Assembly (NCBI GenBank): GCA_030248225.1
Contig: JASANE010019185.1
Span: forward strand, 30,479-94,478
Length of the DNA stretch: 64,000 nt
Direction: 5' to 3'
Source: Trileptium ribeirensis
Taxonomy: Eukaryota > Nematoda > Enoplea > Enoplida > Thoracostomopsidae
The stretch's first letter is position 1; every line of letters begins with the position of its first letter. Under the pieces are notes generated by a model that was not told the DNA's origin, did not search any database, and was given only the letters and a program-made list of their open reading frames with translations. A program made the position numbers and the translations under genes. Positions 9,940 through 20,574 of this stretch are shown in pieces.

Positions 9940-10029
9940 TGATCAAAATTTTACTTTAGGGTAAGTGACAGTGATCAAAATTTCCAGGCTAAGGCGATAT
10001 TAAATTTGTTACTCAGAAAAAGGGGGAAA

Positions 10030-11479
10030 TGTTATAAGACCTGGTCCAGAGCGGTTTCGAAAAGTGCAGTTAAAATTTATAGGTGTGGGACATAGCCGTT
10101 TGCATCCTCGGGTGACACGCGTTGTCCCGAAGTGTCTGAAATCGAGCAGCAGCGTCGAATCCCCATTCATTCGCTGATTCTTTAGTTTATGGGTAAATTG
10201 CGATGCAAGCGACTGCGGACCCGACAGAATTCCAAGAGACTCACTAGTGAGCATAAAACGAGACAGGGACTGGAGTTTGGCGATGAGCTAAGTTGCACTG
10301 GAAGTTTTTGGGGTGGGAGGTGGTTTCTCTAACCGTGCAACTATGGGGAGAATCCATGTTGGCACCCACTCCCTGAGCTCTCTGGGAGCGAGTTTCGAAT
10401 TAGTTGAGCAGGTCGCAGGCCACTCCAGTCGCTGCCGAAACTGTACAAAATTTAGAACCTTCGGTCCCATTTTCATTCAGATCCCGACTGACAAAACAGG
10501 GACGAACCATCGTGATTTAGTATGCAACCAGTTGTTTATAAATTCAACATTCGCTCTCCAAAATTTATTGGGCCCTACTATAACGAAGGTTTTGAGGTAT
10601 AGTACGGGGGAGAGAATGTAGCATATCTTTAGGGTATCTTGCAGGGTACCCGACTCTAATATTGTCGCAATATAAATGTTGTATATAGGGTGCAGTACGC
10701 CCCAATTGGGCGGTGTTTATAGTGTGTGCAAAAGATTTGGCTCGACAGTAAATGAGTTGAATCGTGTCTAATTTATTAAAGCAGTTCGGAGTTTCACCTA
10801 GCATCCTTACCCCAGTAAAAGTTTTCGAAATTATTTTCAAATGAAGCCCTTCGGGACTTTGAAACCACGTGAATTCTAAGTTATAGCGAGTAAACCAAAC
10901 GCCACACCGCGTCGTGTAAATTTCAGCCGCTAATACAAGCTTGCTTTAGGGCCCGCGCTGGCAATCTCCTGTACCCGCACTATATTCGTGTTTACCGGAA
11001 CTATCAGAACTGCCCTCTGCAAACCTCGCACAGTTAATTACCAGTCAGCATAGCTTTCAGCCCTGCACCTGGCACTAGTAGCTACAGTCTAGATAATCAA
11101 GGGACTGGGGCCTCCGCCTCAGTGCCCCAACGTTAAAATAAGTACTAAATTTTGTCACCATTTAAGTTGTGGGGCCAGTCATGTTTGCTTAGGATTAGCA
11201 CGGGACAATAGCACCAGGGGACATACCAACAAGGAACCTCGCCAAGGTTACCCTGGGACCAGAGAACCCCGCTTTGGGAATTAAGTGGATTATGAGGGAA
11301 AGGCGAGTCAGCCTTATTACCTGTGAGCAGGCTTAGGGGTTGACTCTCCCTCGGGGGACCTTCATACCGCTAGACACGTGGGCCGATATAGGGGCCAGGC
11401 CGAACACCCTGGGAAGCCCGCCGGCAGCCTGCTAAGCTAAGCGGTTCCCTTAGGTCATCGCGTAGATCACCGGGGAGTC
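10030..11479. other. Non-coding retroelement-like leader sequence
   Basis: GC-moderate sequence starting TGTTATAAGACC just after a purine tract. It is dense in short G/C runs and has no credible ORF. It resembles LTR or leader sequence but shows no verified ends or primer-binding site. Confidence 0.3.
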
Positions 11480-13130
11480 GTGGAAGCCGGGGTTGTCCGG
11501 GCACCACACGTTAAGATAATAGTGGTGCAGCTGGGATCCCTTAGGGCCAGAACTGGTCCTAGTACATACACAGACTACGGACAACCAGGGTATTATTGTC
11601 CTGAGCCTGCCGCTAGTTCATACACCAATGCTTGTCGCACAGAGTACAATAACAAATCCCGTGGTCGAAACGCAAACGGATACAACTATTAAATTGGCGG
11701 ATACAATGCCGCATCTGGCGGACCACATACCAGTTCCCCAATCTTTGTCGGCCGAAGCCGCAAGTTTTCACCAGCGTACACCTAGCAATGGTTGGAACAA
11801 TGCGAGTCAATTAGGAGCAGTCCCTCACAATAGGGCTTCGCAAGCACCCGTAGATAACATCGAGCAAACTGACCGCCGCAGCGCAGGAGTAATGTCGGTG
11901 ATACGAGCATCCGATCCTGAGTTTAGCACACCGCTTAAATGTCACGAGACATGAAATGTCCACGCTAGAGGAATGCACAGGAGTTGGCTTTGACACACGC
12001 TCGGCACAACTAAATACAGTGCTCACCGATGACGGAACAGCTTATGAGCATGATGACGCGAACTTTGACACCGAACACGAATACACATAATTCGAACCGG
12101 AACCAACCGTATACCGAGTGAACCCGCTACAAGCAAATAGAAATACCCCCGGATTGTTGTCACAAGCGGTCGGGTCTTGGCGTGGTAACAAAGATATAAT
12201 GCATTTAACGGAGAACTAGTTGATAATAGAGGAGTAGGGCATGGTGAAATGCAAAGTCAACCAAAACACAAATGACACTCGGCTTTATCGTTGGAACCCT
12301 AGGGCGCATGGTGTGAACCGTGATCTTGTGAATACTGGTTGGCCAACCAATGTGTATGGTATATCCTGATAGGAAGTCAGCGCGAAGTGATGGAAACCGA
12401 GATACCAAGTGGAAGAGTGAGAGGGGAGGAGGAGTTGAGGAAGATATGGAACCAAAAGAACCTAATGTACCTGATATGCCGAGTGAAAATATCGGAGATT
12501 GCCGTTCGGACTTCGGGGGGCCCATTAATAGGGATCCGTGTCTGGCAATGACACCAATGCTGGCACGCGTAACCCATCTCAGGCGGTGGGATATCACATG
12601 AAACCTAGTGGACTAGCGGAAGTGAAACTTAAGTAAATAATAAATGGAGAGCCCAAGGAACTTATGGATGAAATAGTACCTAGAGAGACGCCGTTCGGAT
12701 TTCGGTGGCCGATTTATAAGGGTCGCGTTACTGGTAATGCCTCTGACGCCGGCATCGTTCCACCTGGTGAACCTGCGAATTTTCCTGAAGCCCGTTAATG
12801 GTCGAGGGCGATGGAGACGTACGTCCTAGCCTTATTCAAAATTGTATTTGTGTAGTGTGGTATAATTGTATGAATGCTGTTGCTAACACTGTTAAATTCA
12901 AAGGTTGATGTAAGCGCGGAACCAAAAGAACCTGCAGATGGAATAGTGAACCTAATGAACCTTATGGCTCATTCACGTTAACTTGTTTGCAGTTTGTCTT
13001 AGCTATGTCCAACAGTCTAACTGAAACATGCAGACTAATTGCAGCTCAGAGATGGCTGTGAAGCTTGCTTGAAAAGACATAGCTAGGCGTGCAGGACAAG
13101 CATTGAGTATGCGCAGACCATCAAGTGTCG
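11480..13130 (+). pseudogene. Degenerate retroelement coding remnants with an internal repeat
   Basis: Several short overlapping frames (for example 11628-11954, Ala/Ser/Gln-rich) look like a decayed hydrophilic gag-type protein, with no recognised domain. About 150 bp at 12440-12590 recurs in degraded form at 12645-12790, sharing the GCCGTTCGGA-TTCGG block and the spacing of a GGCAATG block. A further trace with CCAAAAGAACCT lies near 12920. The remnants are too broken to name. Confidence 0.35.
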
Positions 13131-13699
13131 GGGTTTTAGTAGGCTACCAAGGGGATCCCGGGGCTAAAATGCCAATTTTTATTTTTCACAAAATTGTTTA
13201 TTATATGTTTCCCTGTGTTTTTAGTTTTCTAAAATCTTAAAATTTTATTTCCTGTTCTCTAATTTGCATAAATCCTTTCTGTTTTAATTATTAGCTATGT
13301 TAAGTTAAACTTAGTTTAGTTCCTACTAATTAGTCTGAATGAAGATCTCGGATAGTTTTGACGGTTGACCTGAAAGAGTTTTCGACAAGAATATTCTTAT
13401 GTTTTGACGTTTTATTTATCTGGTTACTTATCTAATGTTATTGTTTTCGACTTGTGTTCGTAATGGTTTTATTCTGTTGATAGAGAGGTTATAGTTGTTG
13501 AAGGAGAGTATTTATGCATCGTCGGTTACTTATAGTGCTATAGTTGTCCAACTGGAAAGGCGCTTATACCCGGCCGTTGGCCCAGTGGATAAGTAATTGT
13601 AAGGTCAGGAAACGCCTATACTCTGGTTTCCTTTTGGATCTCACGGAAACTGTTTATACCTTAAGATCATACCTTAAGAAGGGTTTAGAGGTGCTTGCC
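13131..13699. other. AT-rich stretch and probable LINE 3' UTR
   Basis: No gene. The part next to the LINE reading frame (about 13560-13699) is GC-richer and probably the 3' untranslated region of the reverse-strand LINE. No poly-A tail or target duplication was identified. Confidence 0.4.
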
Positions 13700-15125
13700 T
13701 TAGCGTGGCAATAATCGCACCCCTCCCAAATTACTATTGAACGTGTCCAAGTTCTCTGAGAGCACAATCGTGCTGTCAAGTTGGTTCCACGGCTCGATGG
13801 TCCGACAAGTGAAAAAATGGCTACGTACATTCGTACGCGCATACGGACGAAACAGCTTCATCTCGTGGCCTCGTAAGGCGCGATGTGGTCGGGAAAAATG
13901 GTTGTCAGGGTTGAGGACAGTCTCGCGGTTGAAGATTTTGTACGTATTGACCATATCGATGGTCTCGCGGCGGCATTTAAGAGTGGACACTTCGTGAACA
14001 TTAACGTCGGGTGACAAACAGAGGCACCGGCGCTGGATTCTTTCGAGACGCTCGATGCCGACGTTATACTGTGGAGACCAAGCAGCGGCAGCAAACTCGA
14101 TCAATAGGCGCATGAGACCCTTGTACAGCGGTACGATGACAGCAGGGTCACGGGACGCCGAAGACCGACTCATCAGACCGATACGCCGATTGGACGTCGA
14201 TTCGATATTGTCGGTATGTTTGTTGAAACCAAGGTTCTTCGCAATGGTGACGCCAAGATCGCGCACCGATGGGACTTGCTGGATGTCGCCTCCTGGCACT
14301 CGATATCTCACGGGAAAGCGCTGCTGCTGTCGTATCCGAAGAAGGGCACACTTGGATGGTTTCAGGTCGAGGAGCCACGTGCGACACCAGGCAGCGACAG
14401 TGTCCAAATCAGCTTGTAGCACGGCGCAGTCTGACGAGCTACGGATCTTACGGTACATTTTAATGTCGTCAACGAATAGGGCAACATCGGACAGCATGTT
14501 GTTGCAGACGTCGTTGACGAATAAAATGAAGCAGTTAGGCCCACTGATGGTGCCTTGGGGGATACCACTGCGGACAGCACACCAATTAGTTTCAACCCCG
14601 TTCAGGACCACGCTTTGCCGCCGACAGGTCGAAACACATCGGAACCACCGTAGCAGCTTGTCCCTAATTCCGTAAAATTCCATTTTTGTAAGCAGGCGTT
14701 GGAATGGCACTGAATCGAACGCTTTGCGGAAATCCAAATAGATGACATCAATACCAGTGTCCGGTCGGTCAACATAGTGTTTGGTCCAGTCGTCCAAACA
14801 TGACAGAAGGTTTGTCACCTCAGAGCGTCCCGCTAGGCCGCCGTGCTGACAATTTGCAATGACATTATGAGCCTTGAGGAACTCTAGAATATTCGGCTCT
14901 CAATATTCGTTCAAATATCTTGACAACAGTCGACGTCAGTGATATCGATCGCAGCTCCTCACACAATGTGGTGTTAGTAACCTTTGGTAGCGGTGTTATA
15001 TTGGCATCCGTCCACGCCTGCGGTAGGCGGCTAAAGTCAAGCGATCGTCGGAATAGAAGGTACAAGGGTAACGATAGCTGGTCAGCGCATCACTTCAGGA
15101 TAATACCATGGACGTTGTCAGGTCC
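13700..15125 (-). pseudogene. LINE reverse transcriptase, frameshifted
   Basis: The main open block (13700-14818, 372 codons) contains RT motif A (IYLDFRKAFDSVP, Asp at residue 29), motif B (SGIPQGTISGP near 84-94) and motif C (ALFVDDIKMY, Asp-Asp at 117-118). It also has the C-terminal LExIQRRCL-type region and the final WNxLxxxIV block usual in CR1-like proteins. The N-terminal RT part, with the DFSRLPQAW-TPLPK motif and the R-S-I-S-L block, lies at 14865-15090 in another frame. Shifts near 14890 and 15125 and a TGA near 15087 break it. Motif C reads FVDD where most relatives have FADD. Confidence 0.85.
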
Positions 15126-15511
15126 TCGAGTCTAAATGGATTCAGGCTGCGAGGTTGCTTATTGACGTCATCAACAGTGAAGTCGACATCAACAATCGCG
15201 GACTCAAGCCAAAACTCCGCTATGTTAGCGAAAAATTGGCTCATTGCTGTGACCTTCGCTCGGGCAAAATCACGGCCTGGCTGAACTGGAACCACCTCGA
15301 CAGACTCACGGTTTCTAGTCCAATCAAAAAGCATGTGAACGCCAGTGTCGTGATCGGTGTGGGTGAATGCAGCTATGGAATGTACGTTTAATACACGTTC
15401 AGGGCAGTTGGACAGAACCAAATCAAGGATATTACGACAGCGGGTCGTAAAAAGAACGTGTTGCTCGAGCAAGCAATCATTGATGCAGTCAACAAAAGCG
15501 GATTCCAATGA

Positions 15512-16161
15512 CAGGGTTCCCGCGCTACAGGGAAAACAGAGAAAACAGGGAATTTGACGACACCTCACAGGGAAAACAGGCAAAAAATTTGAAAAACAGG
15601 GAAATTTTTTGAATCAATTTTTAAAAATAGTTTTGTTCTTTTAAAAATACTCATAATGGTAATGGCAGGTAATGCCGCTGTCGAAAGTGGGTTTTCGGTA
15701 AATCAAGACTTTCTGGTCGAGAACCTCAAGGAACGCAGCTTGGTTTCACAGCGTTTGGTATACGACGGACTAAAGCACGATGGAGGTGCTGAAAGCATGG
15801 AAATAACGGCAGAAATGCTGACTTATGCTCGTCGTGCTCGGCAGTGTTACCGTGATGCGCTCGAACAACAACGAAAAGACAACCAGGCTCGCGTTACAGC
15901 CGAGGATCGTTCCAAGCGAATAGCAAAGCAGCTGAAGGAGTTGTCTGAGCAGAAGAAAAAGGCCCGATTGGACGCCGAGGACGCGTGCAAGTCGATTGAC
16001 ATGAAAATTGCCGAACTAAAAGCATCAAAAAAATAAATGTGAGTGCGTTATGTAAATTTCTGTTTCTGTTACGTTATTTAAAGGCTAACTGTTTGCATTG
16101 GAAAACAGGGAATTTTTTTGAAAAACAGGGAAAATTTTTTGAGAATTTCGCGGGAACCCTG
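15512..16161 (+). mobile_element. 650-bp hAT-like DNA element inserted in the LINE
   Basis: The ends are perfect 13-bp inverted repeats, CAGGGTTCCCGCG and its complement, flanked by the direct repeat CAATGA (15506-15511 and 16162-16167). Removing the insert and one CAATGA restores an unbroken endonuclease frame, so the boundaries are exact. Subterminal copies of GGGAAAACAGGGAA-type sequence occur at both ends. CAGGG termini fit the hAT superfamily; 6-bp rather than 8-bp duplications are less usual for it. Confidence 0.85.
15656..16036 (+). CDS. C-terminal hAT-like transposase fragment
   Basis: A 126-codon ORF inside the hAT-like element. The start (GNAAVESGFSVN, then a LVENLKERSLVSQRLVYD helix) resembles the C-terminal dimerisation region of hAT-type transposases, where a GNA-x-VERGFS-type block is common. 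The rest is a highly charged, Lys/Glu/Arg-rich coiled-coil-like helix ending KASKK. The catalytic domain and BED finger are absent, so the element is a deletion derivative that kept the last exon. It could alternatively be a captured host fragment, but its position between exact transposon ends favours transposase. Confidence 0.55.
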   Translation: MVMAGNAAVESGFSVNQDFLVENLKERSLVSQRLVYDGLKHDGGAESMEITAEMLTYARRARQCYRDALEQQRKDNQARVTAEDRSKRIAKQLKELSEQKKKARLDAEDACKSIDMKIAELKASKK

Positions 16162-16670
16162 CAATGATTGTTTGGGACAAGGGATGGGCCAGGTCAGCCA
16201 CGAGAAATTAAAGTCACCGCAGATAAGTACATCGTCACTGAGGGCGCACACCTCGAGCATAGGGGCGCATATGTGGTCAAGAACAGCAAGTTCGGTAACT
16301 ACGAAAGTGCCCATATAGTCCGAATTTGAAGGTATATAAACGCAGCCTATAACTGCCGTACGACAACAACCCGTGCACTTTACAAACACAAATTCCGCAC
16401 TAGTGTTATTTGTCACAAGGCGCACGGGGTTGAGACGGTTGGCAACTAGTATAGCACACCCGCCGCGGCCAACAGTTGGGAAAACGTCAGCCCGGTCACA
16501 CCGGAACAACGCATAACCATCGAGGGGAAAAGACAGATCGTCCACCGACGGTTCAAGCCATGTTTCGCACAAACACACAAAGTCTGGTTTGGCGGAATTG
16601 ACAAAACACAACAAGTCCGACTGTTTAAACAGGATACCCTGGCAATTAAACAAGAAGCCAGATAATAATA

Positions 16671-17690
16671 TTAAGTAATATAATTTTTCGTCATAAAATC
16701 GGTAGAAATGGCCATAAGTCTAATAGGGGCGATAGGTTAATAGCAACGTACTAGGTTTAGTAATACTTTAAAAATTTCCTCCCCTTTCTGTCGAGTGAGT
16801 GGTAACCAGGCCGAAAGTGCAAGTGGGTCTCGAAAATATTAGTAGTGTAACTGTATGATTGGCATCCGTCCGGGGTCGTCGACGTGTGAGCATTAATCTT
16901 GAGCAGACCGGGTGAGTAAGGGGACTGGTTCGGCCGCATCGCGAAATATAGGGCACTAGAATCGCTTACGAAAAAGAAGACAAGCGCCATACCAAGCGTC
17001 CCACCGGCATACCACTGGCCACACCTCGAACCACACAGTCTTTCGGTGACGAATCCCGTGCTCCTTTTAATTCCGATATCCGACATAAGGAAAAATCCCC
17101 ATCCAACCCCTACCTCGAAAGGGGGTCAACCCTTAGCATCGTAACCACCCTATAGACAGCTATGAGGTATGTATAGCTCCCTATGCTTAGCTACTTAAAC
17201 AGACTTGTATCTTTTGTAAAATACGTCCAAATTTACCTCTCGAAACGTAACACTGTAGAATGAAATGGTATTTATAGTTCGAGCGGTAATACCACTCGTC
17301 AAGGGTTTAGAATAATCTATTAGCTTAAAAGAAACTGAACCTTTGTTATGTTCGCGGAGCGACTGCAAACACATTCTCGTGTTGCTTAATCCGTTACATA
17401 TTTCAAAGAAAAGTTAATATTCGTGAATCTCGAGTAAAGGCGCCTGAACCCATAGTGTATATACAGCAACGGCAACTTTTTTAGCAATTATAGCTAAATT
17501 CTGGAACATAGTGGTATGTAGCTGTATTGTACATTTTTTAACAATTTTTGTGACATGTTTGCAAAACCAGACAGTCTCGCTAGACTGCTAGGATTTTCTT
17601 ATTAGTTAGATTGGATTCTTCGTGGACAGTGCCATAGCGTGCGCTTACGCTTGGGCATAGCTAAGTCACGCTGCACACAAATTAATGTAA
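16671..17690. other. Gene-free flank of the LINE
   Basis: A 110-codon reverse frame at 16757-17086 could be a remnant of the LINE 5' region, but no domain is recognised. The remainder is AT-rich with no credible feature. Confidence 0.3.
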
Positions 17691-18700
17691 ACCACTCATA
17701 ATATATAGTGAACGGGACTAGCGGAACACGTAAACCTAATGGGCCTTAAGCTAATGGATATGGAGGAATTGAATTGAATACCGAGCAACCTAATGGTATG
17801 GAACCGATAACCAAGAGAACTAAGTGAACCAAGAAACCTAGCGGATGCATCCAATGAAAATAAACTGACTTCCACCAATTTAGGGCGGCCGTGTGAGGCC
17901 CCTGTATCTTTTCAACCGACTGGGGAAGACCGCTCGTGGACACTGGTCAGGTGCGAAGGAGACCTTCAGAACTAGGGTCATTCTGATTTTCCTAGCTCTG
18001 TTCAAAATTCGAAAACGTATTTGTACCCTAGTATATATCTTTCAACTGGCCGGGGAAGACCGCTCGTGGACACTGGACAGATGCGATGGAGGCCATCGGG
18101 AAGTGAGTCGTCCAGATTACCCTAGCTCCGTTCAAAATTACGATTTATGTGTAGGACCTAAGTCGAATAGAGTTCGGTCCCTGAGTGTAGGTGCCGTGGC
18201 AACCGATCGCGTCTGGAGCTGCGGTTTTCGTTTGTCGATAAACAGACAACTCGTCCGGCTGATGAGTATGTGTGTGGCCAACTGCAATCGGATTGAAGCC
18301 GCCATGTCTGAATTGTGCGTAGAACCGGAGGGGGGAAGCTGTGCAACATGTGCGTGAAAAGGGTTTCGGACCACATGGAGACGAATTGATACCGAGTGAC
18401 GATATTTTAGGTATATAATGAAAATCATGACCGTCGAGCTGAAGCATATGAAATCACGGGAAATAATAGCAGCGATATGGAACCTATTGAACCAGGGAAG
18501 TGTAGTGTTGAGCAGAAAGAACCAGTAGTTACGGAGAAAAGATTGAAAGTTGTGACTGTGACGCCCAGAGTAAGCGAAACTCTAGAAAACGCCCAAGATA
18601 TAAACCAAGTAGGATACCAATAACAAGAAAATAAAACAGAACTAATAACATGCCAACTAAGCGCATAGAAAGCAAATGAACTCGTAATCAATCCGACCGG
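17691..18700. repeat. Degenerate repeat region with a duplicated ~115-bp unit
   Basis: Sequence near 17901-18015 recurs at about 18033-18145, sharing GGGGAAGACCGCTCGTGG and CCTAGCTC(T/C)GTTCAAAATT. The part before it (17700-17870) is rich in AACCTAATGG / AACCAAGAGAACC-type blocks also seen near 12450-12960. This suggests one older repeat now interrupted by the LINE. No intact ORF. Confidence 0.45.
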
Positions 18701-18790
18701 ATCGCCGGTCGGTTTGATGAAACTGATCGAATAGGCATTACTAGCACCCGAATCATTGGGAAACGTACTTATTTTCGGCCGAGTTAGTTA

Positions 18791-19330
18791 GTGATTGACG
18801 ACACCAGAACCAGTGTAATAGTCTCTGAGTACAAACTTGATCAAAGGCTCATACGAACAACTACACAGCACCAGTTGGATAACACGCTAAGGGAGCTGTT
18901 CGCGATGGATACCACCGATGAAACAGTAGAACATCTAATTCTGCAAGGATTACCCGACGAGGAACGTGTAGTCTTATTGGGGCCGGATTCAGAATTCGTG
19001 CCGGCAATTAAACCCGAAGGCCACGGGAAGTTCCCTAATTACATCCTCGTACTACCTAAGCTGCTTTTCGGAGAATATCAAATGCCAGTAAGAACATTAC
19101 TTTACCGGAGGGTCATAGCTGCGTCGGAGCGGATATTCCATGCCCATCTGTTGCTCCGAGCTCGAGTGGCTGAAACGGTCCGAATCGACCGACGACGGGA
19201 CGCTGCCGTTTTGTCCGGGCTGTTAGGGTTTGCATCGCCGTTCCTACACATCTTCGATACATATCAGCAGCTGCATGTTAAAACATCTCGAAGGACTACT
19301 AGAAATTGTTGTTCGAGTAATAATTGCTGA
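18791..19330 (+). CDS. Orphan 179-codon ORF, not recognised
   Basis: The open frame begins at a GTG after an upstream in-frame TAG; its first ATG is at about 18905. It is predicted mostly helical, with acidic N-terminal and basic C-terminal parts (R-x-R-R-D near residue 157) and no domain I recognise. It lies at the end of the degenerate repeat region, and base composition is closer to coding than its flanks. It may be a remnant of a retroelement accessory protein. It shows no clear match to the two SGNH-like ORFs at 3979-6811. Confidence 0.35.
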   Translation: MIDDTRTSVIVSEYKLDQRLIRTTTQHQLDNTLRELFAMDTTDETVEHLILQGLPDEERVVLLGPDSEFVPAIKPEGHGKFPNYILVLPKLLFGEYQMPVRTLLYRRVIAASERIFHAHLLLRARVAETVRIDRRRDAAVLSGLLGFASPFLHIFDTYQQLHVKTSRRTTRNCCSSNNC

Positions 19331-19367
19331 TTCACAGAATAATGCGCCCATATACTCAAAAATTTTT

Positions 19368-19473
19368 GTTACATACGACATGTCGTACATAGCTGTGTTA
19401 CACACATGTCGTATGTAACCAATGTTACATACGAAATGTCGTATGTAACCAGTTACATACATGTCGTACGTAG
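19368..19473. repeat. Cluster of palindromic GTTACATACGACATGTCGTATGTAAC-type units
   Basis: Several imperfect copies of a self-complementary block based on ACATACGACATGTCGTATGT lie head to tail within about 105 bp, so the strand could fold into alternative hairpins. It starts about 35 bp after the orphan ORF. Function unknown. Confidence 0.7.
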
Positions 19474-19619
19474 CCAGTATTACTCACAAAATGCATATAT
19501 GCAACATTGGTACACATAGAACTCTACGAAATGAACCTAATACTGCCAGTATATTTTGATCAGTTATAGAGATATACGGTCGTTTTGGCGCACTTCCGAT
19601 TAAATGGGTTTTTTAAAAA

Positions 19620-20260
19620 ACTGGTTTGTTAGTGGTGCCCCCTTCCAGTTTTGTAGTAATGCCACTCCAGTTATTTGTGTCCCTCTCTAGTTTGATATTG
19701 GTGCTCCCTCCAGTTTGATATTGGTGCCCCTTCCAGTTTGATATTGGTGTCCCCTTCCAGTTTATTGGTGCCCCCCTCCGATTTGATAGTGTCGTCTCTC
19801 TCCAGTTTGATATTGGTACCCCCTCCGGTTTGATATTGGCGTCTCCCTCCAGTTTGATATTGGTGCCCCTCCTGGTTGATAGTGGTGCCCCCGCCAGTTT
19901 GATATTGGTAGACCCCTCCAATTTGAAATTGGTGCCCACTTCAGTTTGATATTGGTACCCCTCCAGTTTGGTCGTCAGGGGAGATAAACCGTCAAATGTT
20001 TTTGCGACTGGTGTTCCCCGCAGTGTCATATTACTGCCCTCTCCATTTTGCTAGTGTTGTCCCCTCTAGTTTGTGTTGGTGCCCCTTCCAGTTTGATATT
20101 GGTGCGCCCTCCGGTTTGATATTGGTGTTCCCCTGCAGTTTGATATTGGTGCAACTCTCCAGTTTGATTTTATTGCCCACTTCAGTTTGATATTGGTGCG
20201 CTCCTCAAATTGGATAGTGGTCCCCCTCCAGTTTGGTCGTCAGGGGAGAAAAACTATCGA
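19620..20260. repeat. Minisatellite array, ~24-bp unit, with higher-order duplication
   Basis: About two dozen degenerate units of CCAGTTTGATATTGGTGCCCC(N) make up the stretch. A boundary block (CCAGTTTGGTCGTCAGGGGAG then an AAACYRTC / TTTTTGCGACT stretch) appears near 19964 and again near 20229, so the array itself is duplicated in blocks of about 265 bp. Reverse-strand frames here are repeat translations, not genes. Confidence 0.85.
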
Positions 20261-20574
20261 ATTTTTGCGACTCAAAATTTTTCATAAATTTTACAAATTT
20301 TTCCCCGATATATGCCAACTTCTCCCGATGTTTGCCAATTTTCCCCTGATGTTTGCCAATTTCGTCCTTTTTTGTTTATTTTCCGCATTTTTGCCAAAAA
20401 TTTTGACATGCCGTCGGCGCGGGGTGATGGGTAGGGGTAGGAAAGGTAGGTGCGTAGCCTCAATGGAATCTTGTTACCTCCCAGAAGGAGCTGTGACGAC
20501 CCTATTAGGTGTCCGAGCCTCAGGGGCAGGGATAATCCCCTCTCCCGTCGTTGAGCATTTATGCAGTTGATAAT
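20261..20574. other. Flank of the minisatellite, no gene
   Basis: Contains three short imperfect repeats of CCCGATGTTTGCCAA(C/T)TT-type sequence near 20305-20370. No credible coding region. Confidence 0.4.

Larger units (their letters stand above)
7890..10029 (+). other. Candidate LTR-like regulatory region
   Basis: A TGTAACAGCCCGAG start near 7892 resembles many gypsy LTR termini. Within it are an 11-bp inverted repeat (7981-7991 with 8072-8082) around ATAAA-type sequence, a GC hairpin at 9154-9175, a TATA box at 9561 and a hairpin at 9901-9939. The purine tract AAAAAGGGGGAAA near 10016-10028 is followed by TGTTATAAGACC, a possible second LTR start. No matching LTR partner is visible in the window, so the boundaries are guesses. 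No coding region was recognised. Confidence 0.3.
15126..16653 (-). pseudogene. LINE endonuclease, split by the hAT-like insertion
   Basis: The N-terminal half (reverse strand 16653-16168) has the FNCQGILFK start, the catalytic ETWLEP block, RGGCAILV, a CVYIPSNSD block and GDFNFSW. The C-terminal half (15505-15126) has TRxxNILDLVLSN and a THTDHD block matching the S/TDH catalytic end of the fold. The two halves meet exactly at the target-site duplication. The order matches the exonuclease-endonuclease-phosphatase domain of CR1/Jockey LINEs. All main catalytic blocks can be seen, so the frame was intact here before the insertion. Confidence 0.85.
13700..16670 (-). mobile_element. CR1/Jockey-like non-LTR retrotransposon (LINE), degenerate, interrupted by a DNA transposon
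   Basis: Read on the reverse strand, it has an apurinic-type endonuclease followed by a reverse transcriptase and the C-terminal region typical of CR1/Jockey-clade ORF2. It carries frame changes near 15125 and 14890, an in-frame stop near 15087, and a 650-bp insertion (15512-16161) inside the endonuclease. No ORF1 was recognised upstream, although a 110-codon reverse frame at 16757-17086 might be part of it. Confidence 0.85.

Noticed and set aside
13737..14675. Plus-strand ORFs over the LINE
   Set aside because: Shadows of the reverse-strand reverse transcriptase.
19613..20029. 138-codon reverse ORF
   Set aside because: It is a translation of the 24-bp minisatellite.
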